Below the pieces are notes generated by a model. It had not been told where the DNA came from, made no database searches, and saw only the letters and a list, made by a program, of their open reading frames with translations. Both the position numbers and the translations under genes were made by a program. Shown one piece after another: positions 56,708-64,000 of a stretch of 64,000 nt of DNA; the stretch's first letter is position 1; every line of letters starts with the position of its first letter. Location of the stretch: contig CAMRHE010000018.1 in assembly GCA_947044405.1 (NCBI GenBank), forward strand, positions 1,736,001 through 1,800,000. Reading direction: 5' to 3'. This DNA is from Leptodactylus fallax. Taxonomy: Eukaryota > Chordata > Amphibia > Anura > Leptodactylidae.

Positions 56708-57977
56708 CACTACCGTTCAAAAGTTTGGGGTCACCCAGACAATTTTGTGTTTACTATGAAAACTCATACTTTTATTTATCAAATGAGTTGCAAAATGAAT
56801 AGAAAATATAGTCAAGACATTGACAAGGTTGGAAATAATGATTTTTATTTGAAATAATAATTTTCTCCTTCAAACTTTGCTTTCGTCAAAGAATTCTCCA
56901 TTTGCAGCATTGCAGACCTTTGGCATTCTAGCTGTTAATTTGCTGAGGTAATCTGGAGAAATTTCACCCCATGCTTCCAGAAGCCCCTCACACAAGTTGG
57001 ATTGGCTTGATGGGCACTTTTTGTGTACCATACGGTCAAGCTGCTCCCACAACAGCTCAATGGGGTTGAGATCTGGTGACTGCGCTGCCCACTCCATTAC
57101 AGATAGAATACCAGCTGCCTACTTCTTCCCTAAATAGTTCTTGCATAATTTGGAGGTGTGCTTTGGGTCATTGTCCTGTTGTTCTTTTGCCCATATTAAT
57201 CTTTTCCTTTTATTAGCCAGTCTTAGATATGGCTTTTCTTGGCCACTCTGCCCTGAAGGCCAGTATCCCTGAGTCACTTCTTCACTGTAGACGTTGACAC
57301 TGGCGTTTTGTGGGTACTATTTAATGAAGCTGCCAGTTGAGGACCTGTGAGATATCGATTTCTCAAACTAAAGACTCTAATGTACGTCTTGTTGCTCAGT
57401 TGTGCAGCGGGGCCTCCCACTTCTCTTTCTACTCTGGTTAGAGCCTGTTTGTGCTGTCCTCTGAAGGGAGTAGTACACACCGTTGTAGGAAATCTTCAGT
57501 TTCTTGGCAATTTCTCGCATGGAATAGCCTTCATTTCTACAAACAAGACTAGCCTGTCGAGTTTCACATGAAAGTTCTCTTTTTCTGGCCATTTTGAGAG
57601 TTTAATCGAACCAACAAATGTAATGCTCCAGATTCTCAACTAGCGCAAAGGAAGGTCAGTTTTATAGCTTCTCTAACCAGCAAAACTGTTTTCAGCTGTG
57701 CTAACATACTTGCACAAGGGTTTTCTAAACATCCATTAGCAAACACAATGTACCATTAGAACACTGGAGTGATGGTTGCTGTAAATCGGCCTCTATACAC
57801 CAATGTAGATAGTGCATTAAAAACCAGACGTTTGCAGCTAGAATAGTCATTTACCACATTAACAATGTATAGAGTGTATTTCTGATTCATTTAATATTAT
57901 CTTCATTGAAAAAAACTGTGCTTTTCTTTCAAAAATAAGGAAATTTCTAAGTGACCCTAAACTTTTGAACAGTAATG
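56708..57977 (-). mobile_element. Tc1 transposon copy 4, internally deleted
   Basis: 1,270 bp between TA dinucleotides (56,706-56,707 and 57,978-57,979). Ends read CACTACCGTTCAAAAGTTTG and complement CATTACTGTTCAAAAGTTTA. The minus strand keeps transposase N- and C-terminal parts but lacks the middle. Confidence 0.92.
56870..57592 (-). pseudogene. Tc1 transposase, N- and C-terminal pieces
   Basis: Minus strand. 57,592-57,274 (two frames) holds the HTH domain: 'MARKRELSCETRQASLVCRN', 'SMREIAKKLKISYNGVYYSL', 'RSGRPRCTT'. 57,097-56,870 holds the C-terminus with 'AQSPDLNPIELLWEQLDR' (catalytic Glu). The region for the first catalytic Asp is deleted or scrambled between 57,100 and 57,270. Confidence 0.9.
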
Positions 57978-57979
57978 TA

Positions 57980-58149
57980 TACTATAAATAACTATTAAAT
58001 TAAAAACGTGTACATTTTTGGATATATTAACCCCTAATAAAACAGAAAATACTTTATTAAATAAATATAAAGCACCTGATGTGTCACAAAAAAAGTTGTA
58101 ACTATTGGCAGCCTAAAGAACAAAAAGTTATTCATTTAGGATCAAAAAT
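57980..58149. other. No gene seen
   Basis: A/T-rich spacer. Confidence 0.5.
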
Positions 58150-58222
58150 CTCTGGTCATTTTCAGTTTGAATATGTTAGCACTATATAAATAAAATGTAT
58201 TATTATTATTATTATTATTATT
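58150..58222 (+). mobile_element. L2 LINE 3' tail fragment
   Basis: GTTAGCACTATATAAATAAA followed by (ATT)n to 58,222 is the conserved L2 3' end; only the last ~70 bases are present. Confidence 0.75.
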
Positions 58223-58655
58223 AAACCCACAATTTCCACATTCCACAGTCTGGAAATCCCCACATTGCAGGCTCCGGCGGAGTCCCCGCTCACATTCCCG
58301 ATGACCTGACAGGAATTTTGTCTCGTACATCTCAGTAATCACATGGCTCTTTTCTTTCCACATAGTTCAACAGTAAACTTTAGGAAAACGGCGGGAAAGC
58401 GTGTGTCCTGCTGGAAGCTCCACTGCACTCTGCGCGATGCAGGACAATGTCGCAGCACAACAGGTAAAGCCGCGGCGTCACACTGAGAAACGCTCAGTGC
58501 GCGGCTCCTGAGGGAAGAAGGCGGGACAGGGCTCTGGACGACGCTGACAGCGAGGGGCGGAGGCCAAGAGGAAAAGGAGGAGGGGAAAAGAAAAGGGAAA
58601 GAGGGAGAAGGAGGAGGAGGAAAGAAACAGAGATTCACAGTTGGGAAAGAAAAAA

Positions 58656-58709
58656 ATGTGTCTCTTCCATAATTTATCCCGTGCGATATCTCAAGAAGAC
58701 TGGACATAG
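58656..58709 (+). CDS. Upstream ORF (17 codons) in the likely GAB1 leader
   Basis: ATG at 58,656 in the context AAAAAAATGT, stop TAG at 58,707-58,709, encoding 17 residues. The context has A at -3 and T at +4, so moderate initiation. No other ATG occurs between this uORF and the main start at 59,039, leaving about 330 bases for reinitiation. It matters only if transcription starts upstream of 58,656. Whether it is translated is unknown. Confidence 0.4.
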   Translation: MCLFHNLSRAISQEDWT

Positions 58710-59038
58710 TGCGGTTCCCCCATACCACGACCACTGCACGGCTCCTCTTCCATAGAGCAGACAAGGGGAGAGACTCGTCTACTGTTATTCAAGAGGGGAA
58801 ACTTGTGGCCGAAGGAAGAAGAAGACGAGGCGGAAGAGACCGACCCACCGCCCAGCGACTCCTGCCGGGGAAAGGGGCGCTGGAGAAGAGGGAGGGGAGC
58901 GACCCACTCCTCGGTCCCCGGATTCAGCAATAACACGAGTGGGGGCTAAAAGTTTTCCTAAAGTTTCCTCGTATACGGCAGGAGGCTGTGCGGGTCCGGC
59001 GCCCGTGTCCATCGGGAGGGGACACACTGAGGAAAGCC

Positions 59039-59143
59039 ATGATGATGAGCTCGGGAGGTGGAGGAGGAGCGGGAGGCGGCGGAGAGGTGGTGTGCTCGGG
59101 CTGGCTCCGTAAATCACCGCCGGAGAAAAAGTTAAAGCGCTTC
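59039..59143 (+). CDS. GAB1: GAB1 docking protein, first coding exon (PH-domain start)
   Basis: 35 codons. The last 20 residues, [20 protein letters not shown], match the start of the GAB1 PH domain; GAB2 differs at several of these positions (DVVCTG, KKLRR). GAB1 is a membrane-recruited scaffold that links receptor tyrosine kinases to SHP2 and PI3K; the PH domain binds PIP3. The start is constrained by an in-frame TAA at 58,931-58,933 with no ATG between it and 59,039, and GCCATGA is a good initiation context. Three consecutive ATGs open the frame; the third (59,045) aligns best with the mammalian start. The N-terminus has a Gly-rich insert (GGGGGAGGGG) where mammals have only SGG. The exon ends at a consensus donor, TTC|GTAAGT. 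Downstream exons lie beyond the window. Confidence 0.93.
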
Positions 59144-59149
59144 GTAAGT
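59144..59149 (+). other. Splice donor of GAB1 intron 1
   Basis: GTAAGT directly follows codon 35 and leaves a complete codon (phase 0 by this reading), consistent with the known GAB1 exon 1 boundary after the KLKR(Y/F) sequence. Confidence 0.85.
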
Positions 59150-59282
59150 ACATGGTGCACTGTGTGACTGGAGACATGGAGGGCAGGGAGTGGGCCTCAA
59201 AGTGCCCGACAGGAGCCAGTGCTGAGAAGCAGCTACAGAATGGGGGTGACTACCACAGCGCCCCTTGCTTTGTGTGTCTGGA

Positions 59283-59380
59283 TTATGGGGGTTTGCAACC
59301 TCTGATTCGCTAATTGTTGTGAAACTACAACTCCCAGCATGCCACAACAGCTGGAGAGCTGCAGGTATAGTTGCTGCCCT
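59283..59380. repeat. Repeat fragment with a ZNF143-type motif in GAB1 intron 1
   Basis: ACTACAACTCCCAGCATGCC (59,324-59,343) matches the ZNF143/THAP11 SBS motif. The surrounding phrase (GTTTGCAACCTCTG ... AGCTGGAGAGCTGCAGGT) belongs to a well-dispersed vertebrate repeat type, so the site may have arrived with a transposon. Confidence 0.6.
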
Positions 59381-61180
59381 GTACACTGTGGCACAGGATC
59401 TGGTCCCAGCTGGTGGTGGTAATACAGGTTGTGCCATCCCCTATGAGCCTCACATGCAGATTCTTCCAGTCAATCATTAGCATGTTTTGAAGCTTCTCCA
59501 CAATGTTTCTGAATAGGGCGGACTATCTAAAAGGCACCAGCACTGTGTCCTGTGTGTCTGACACTTCACCTCCTGTCAGAATTCAAGACTTATTGTGATA
59601 TCAGCTTTAACAAAGAGCTATAACCTATAAAGAGATGCTGTGTGGTTGCGGCACATATTGTCGTTGCTTAAAGATTGCATTTAATTGACATTGAAGAAAA
59701 CAATCTTCAGATAGGAGGGTACACTGATAGCCACTTATTGTACCATGGACCTTCCTGTTTGTTTTTAGTTTTGTGTTTAACAATTTTATCCAACTTTTAT
59801 ATAATGTTTATAAATAGCTTATTCTAGACACTGGTCTCACTTCTGTTTCTTTTGTCAGTATTTTTGTTGCTATTTGTCAATCAAAATAGTGTAGTTTGCT
59901 GTGCTCTTGTAAAAGGGCTGACTCAGATGCACATTTTAGGACAGATTTATTATTCCTTATATTCCAGTTTTCTGGTGTACAAGGCATAAAAAGTCGCAAT
60001 GTTTTGCACAAAAAAATTTCAACTTCTTAAAATCTGCGCTGCCTTCGCCACTTTCTCAAAAAGGGAATGATGAAGGTGGGCAGGGACAGGGCCATCAGTT
60101 CTGCCAAATTTATCATTTGCACCAAAAATCTGGCGTAAATGATGGGGAAAATGTATGCCAGCTATGACGTTGTGTACATTGTCCCTGGGGAGCATGGCCT
60201 GGTAGAGGGTGCACTTTATTTCTGAGGATTCATGCACCTCGTCATATTTGAGGTGCACTCTGTCGGCTTTTGGACTATGATGGTCGTAATAGTGTAGTGT
60301 TATACATGATCTTGTTTGGTAAAATACAGGTTAATGGACACCATTTTGGTTAGTAGCATCCATTGGGCGCTGCTTGTGTCTGGTGCTTCAGTATTTTTGT
60401 TGTTTTGCTCCATTATAGTAGATATGAACAAAGCCTTAGTGGGGGAGATAAATCCATCATAAACCTTGAGGACACAAGCTATGACGCCACTTTCTTGTGA
60501 GTGGATGAGTGATTGTTAAAGTAGTTGTTCACTATTATTGTTATGTTAGGTATGATTAGTATTATCATTCCATTATCACATTATCATGTAAATATAGCCT
60601 AGTTCACACTTTGCATTTTTATGTAAGTTTCTGCAGATTAGTCACAGTTTTATATCATACACCAGATTGATCAGTAGGGTCTGCCTCATCTGACAATTCT
60701 CTAAGTAGAAAGACGTCAGAGAAATATTATAAATGTCAGTAGGATATTTGTGGTATATCAGAAAACTAGCATAAATAGATAAATCTGCCCCAGTGTGCTG
60801 AGCCATTTCTCTGCCACAGGATGCGATTCACTAATTATTTTTTTAATAAAGGTGAAAGAAAAAAGTGACATGGCATCCTTGTCTCCCATTCTCTTTTATT
60901 CCAGTGCAATTGCTATTCAGCATAATGCGGTGTAGCACTAGCCTTGAATTGCATTCTTACTGGTCTATTTGTAGTGCATTTATGTAACTTGTAGGTTTGT
61001 CTGCTACTTTTATATAATATGCAAAAGTATTCCCCTTCCCCCCCCCCGGCAGTACAGTAACATAGGTAGCCGAAAGGAACGGCACTGATATCTATCTCTG
61101 GAACGGGGAAGATACAGACTCTGTCAACTTTTTTATTAGTATTTACCTTTCCCTATCTTAGGAGACATGAAAGTTCTTTA
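59381..61180. other. GAB1 intron 1, dispersed repeats
   Basis: 59,940-60,470 contains 'GATTTATTATTCCTTATATTCCAG' family phrases (here TTCCAGTTTTCTGGTGTAC, AAATTTATCATTTGCACCAA, GATAAATCCATCATAAACC), a frog dispersed element. The remainder shows no exon. Confidence 0.5.
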
Positions 61181-61678
61181 GGCTGAGGCCGGACGTTGTG
61201 GAAAGGCAGACTTTGCTGCGTTTTTTTTTTTTCAGCCAAAGCCAAGAGTGGCTATAAAAGGAATGGGAAATATACAGGAAGTACCTACACTTCTCCCTTC
61301 TGCTCAATCCACTCCTGGCTTTGGCTCCAAAAATAGCAGCAAAATCTTTAACAAAAAAAGCAGCGTTTCCGCAATGTGCGGCCTTAGGTCAGGGCCCCAC
61401 ATGGCGTAAAAGCCACAGTTTTACAGTCGCTGCAAAGTGGGTGGGATTCTAGCGAAACCCATCCATACATTGCAGAAAAATATGCACAGCATTTCTGCTG
61501 CGATTTCCGAAGCCATTGCGGTTTTGGAAATCACAGCATGTCAATTATATCTTTGGAACTGCTGACTGTTTCCCTATAGGTATAATGGAAGCGGAAATGC
61601 GCTGCGGGAAAAAAAACGTGATGTTTTCAAACAGAGCTTTTTTGCTGCGGCCTGCTACGTGGGGCCTTAGTCTTAGCC
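61181..61678. mobile_element. Foldback MITE E, split by MITE F
   Basis: Left end GGCTGAGGCCGGACGTTG after TTA (61,178-61,180); right end GCGGCCTTA (to 61,386) continues as GCC at 61,676-61,678 after MITE F is removed. The interior (TTTCAGCCAAAGCCAAGAG / CTCCTGGCTTTGGCTCCAAA) matches MITEs B and G. Confidence 0.7.
61387..61672. mobile_element. TTA-flanked foldback MITE F inside MITE E
   Basis: GGTCAGGGCCCCACATGGCG ... CTACGTGGGGCCTTAGTC, with TTA at 61,384-61,386 and 61,673-61,675. Same subfamily as MITEs A, C and D. It inserted into the terminal TTA of MITE E. Confidence 0.75.
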
Positions 61679-61681
61679 TAA

Positions 61682-61895
61682 GGCTCCACGTTGCGGAAAA
61701 GCAGCTTTTTTTCATTGCAGATTTTGTTGCGGTTTTTTGAGCCAAAGCCAGGAGTGGATTGGGCAGAAGGTAGAAGTATAAGAGCTTCCTATATATTTCC
61801 CATTCCTTTTGTAGCCATTGTTGGCTTTGGTTCAAAAAACCGCAACAAAATCTGCAACAAAAAAAGTTGCGTTTCCGCAACGTGGGGCCTTCGCC
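61682..61895. mobile_element. Foldback MITE G abutting MITE E
   Basis: GGCTCCACGTTGCGGAAAAG ... CGCAACGTGGGGCCTTCGCC, about 90-bp arms, TAA on the left (61,679-61,681), degenerate TCA on the right. Close relative of MITE B (43,434). Confidence 0.78.
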
Positions 61896-64000
61896 TCAAA
61901 GAGGTTTTCTGGCAAACCAGTTGTTATACTGGATAGGTCATTAGTATCCTATCGGTGGGGATCCAACAGCCAGACCTTGCACCGATCAGCTGATTCCACT
62001 GCCTCCAGCTGCCAGACAGCAAGGGACAGGACCCAAAGCAGTATGCAGCTTTAATTCCTAAACACAGGAACATGTTTTAAATGATTCCAGTTGAACATGT
62101 TGCAAGTTTTTCCTGAGCTAGCAGAGAAATGTAATTGTGGGACAGCCCCTTTCATGAGCATTACACACAGAGTTCTGTGCAGACTGCTGTGTAACACCAA
62201 GTGCCTCAAATAGAACTGTGAACCGTGCATTTCACATTCCATTCTAAATTCCAGTCGGGATACATGCCACCTATGTTGGGGGTGGGGTGATATCTGTGCC
62301 AGTTGTTGTTCCTGGAGGGTGGGAGTAAACCGTGCTTGTGTTTGTAGTGTGTGCTGCTTGTTATTCAGAGTGAAGAGTTCTATTTCAAAACAGTCTGCTC
62401 CTATGAGTAGTAGTCTGAGAGGGAATGTGTGGGAATGTTGGCTGGCAGTGTTGTCAGGAGGCTTCACGTAACGCTGGCTGTTTGCTGAGAGGGCAGATTC
62501 CTGCACAAAGTGTTCAGCTATCAGCCTTCTCTCCAAGTTGCTTTATATACACATGTAAAATATATGTTTGAATTTCCCATGGATTGTGTATATTTCCAAG
62601 CATCCCATAAACAAATTCTTTCAAAGGAACAGAAAATCAGTATCTTCTGGGGAAAGCATGATGGGGAATATTCATCTGATTGTTCACAAGCTACTGTTGC
62701 AGCAATTTTAATGAAAGATGGTTTGCAAAGGCCAAGATTTACTAATAGGATAAATTTATTTATCTCAAATTACACCAGATTTATCACAGTGGCTGGTAAT
62801 GGATGTTAAATGTGGTGTAGGCTCTCTAGTCTTTTTATACCACCTTTTAGTTGGCTTACTTTGAGCCAGAATTTTACGATATAATTTTGGCATGTCATGG
62901 CACATTTAAGCCATGCCCCCTGTACCTGAATTTTTTTTCCCAAACTAGGTGTGCCCGGGATGTGTCACATTTATACCACGTTTATGTTAGTGTCTAATTG
63001 TAAACACAATAGAAAATCTGGGCCATTATGTTTTGTTCTTGAATGAGTTGTCTGTGGGGGATTGAAAAAGGCAAGTTTTAAAATTTATCAGACAACTCGA
63101 GGGCATATTACATGCAACTGTTTTCAATACAGTTCTCTGGGACATATCGCGGTGAAAGCCACAACATGTAATTCCAACCCAAATCACTGGCTGTAGACTT
63201 GCTTACTGAATCCCTAGAGTACATGATGTTACATTGTACAAAAATCAGGTGGATGTTTTAAACTTTGTCTTTGTGACGTACACTTGTTTCCTCTTTATTT
63301 ATTTTTATCTGATGCTGGTATTTAGCGTTTTGGCTAGAATCCATAGTTCTGCATTCCTCAGTTTTTATATTGACAGTATCCTACTAGAATTTGTCTGACA
63401 ACATATTGGCTTACACTAAATTTACAGGTTGGCTCTCCGTTCTGAAACATCGTAGGTGGATTATGGGCAGAATTTGGAGATGACTTATCAGAGATATATA
63501 GTTGCAAATATCTTCCTGACTCCTATGAGTGGGAGAGTTGGGAGGTGTTTTTTGAGACTGATTCCACCTCAAAAATTTGCCTGTGAACTTACCCTTGCAG
63601 AGCATTGCTTAGGCTGAAAACAATTACATCCATGTGTCAGGTGAGAACAGAACTGGCTATATATGATAAATTAGGTAGTAAATGATATTAGAAAGTTATA
63701 CGATTTTACAATTAAGTGGTATTTACATAAGGCTGGAAAACACAATAAACCTTTTTAACTGTCGAAGGAAAATGGAATATGTTATGAAACAGCTATAACA
63801 TTAAAGAGTAAAGCATTATAAACCAGCAACACAGGGTGGGTTTACCTTCATTGCAGAGATATTCATTTATTTCAGAATATGTAAATGAGCAATATGGAGC
63901 ACTGAGAGCGACTGCCTTGCTCCAAATGACTTCTCCTCCTCAAACTGCTCTCATACACCATTCAACCCCCCCCTCCTTCTTTGCCTGACAGGGCCAGGAC
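61896..64000. other. GAB1 intron 1, remainder
   Basis: 61,900-62,055 carries the 'GGTGGGGATCCAACAGCCAGA' inverted-type repeat (compare 42,600 and 37,380). 62,730-63,020 resembles the 'AAATTTATTTATC ... CACCAGATTTATCAC' repeat. 63,450-63,595 resembles the element at 43,395. No coding exon recognised to the window end. Confidence 0.5.

Larger units (their letters stand above)
58380..59150 (+). promoter_or_regulatory. GAB1: CpG-island promoter and 5' leader of GAB1
   Basis: A dense run of CpG in an otherwise CpG-poor window, ending at exon 1. It includes GC-box-like GGGGCGG (58,554-58,560), GCGGGA elements and a long purine (GGAGGA/GGAAAG) stretch at 58,560-58,625. No TATA box is apparent, as expected for a broad CpG-island promoter. 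The transcription start cannot be placed from sequence alone. No other gene start is evident in the island. Confidence 0.8.

Noticed and set aside
59039..59143. GAB2 or GAB3 instead of GAB1
   Set aside because: [19 protein letters not shown] fits GAB1; GAB2 has DVVCTG and KKLRR at the corresponding positions. Later exons outside the window would settle it.
58339..59177. Antisense ORFs of 80-141 codons in the CpG island
   Set aside because: High GC content removes stops by chance. Residue composition is low complexity (Pro/Ser-rich), and the sense strand explains the region as the GAB1 leader and exon.

Overview
This is a vertebrate nuclear window, most likely from a frog (anuran). The evidence is one vertebrate coding exon plus a dense mix of L2 and L1 LINEs, Tc1/mariner elements, hAT elements, TTA-flanked foldback MITEs and a chromodomain Ty3/Gypsy retrotransposon. 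There are no bacterial or phage features. The only host protein-coding sequence I can support is the first coding exon of GAB1 (59,039-59,143, + strand) in a CpG-rich promoter region. Everything left of about 58.2 kb is intergenic and almost wholly repeat-derived. Everything right of 59,143 is GAB1 intron 1.

Layout. 0.36-10.1 kb is a three-level nest: an old L2 LINE holds a Tc1 transposon (TA at both ends), whose transposase gene is cut by a nearly complete minus-strand chromovirus (two LTRs, 5-bp target duplication CTGGG). 10.4-11.4 kb is a 5'-truncated minus-strand L1 with a 15-bp target duplication. 12-17 kb holds foldback MITEs and unassigned sequence. 17-40.7 kb is an old repeat with degenerate ~300-bp subunits, split by two hAT-type insertions and a mariner-type MITE. 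The first hAT-type element (18,153-35,218, 8-bp duplication CCCTAGGG) is about 17 kb long because it holds a ~16.5-kb array of some 560 copies of a 29-bp unit. The second (36,486-39,118, duplication TGTGTGCC) holds a smaller array of a 30-bp unit and several perfect hairpins. 42-47 kb holds four foldback MITEs flanked by TTA/TAA. 47.3-49.1 kb is a TTAA-bounded element with a nested Tc1. 50.6-52.7 kb is a second L2 copy with a 5' inversion. 53.5-58.2 kb holds two more Tc1 relics, an L1 fragment, MITEs and an L2 tail. 58.3-59.15 kb is the GAB1 promoter, 5' leader (with a short upstream ORF) and exon 1.

The most unusual structure is the megaminisatellite inside a transposon. Both hAT-type elements carry internal tandem arrays, both end in CpG-rich segments with CRE palindromes and splice-donor-like sequences, and both sit in the same host repeat. 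The array has higher-order structure (blocks repeated with offsets near 3.3, 3.15, 2.5 and 1.4 kb), phase-locked G-tract variants, and inverted units at both edges. None of it appears to encode protein. All family assignments come from motifs and junctions read by eye; no database search was possible.
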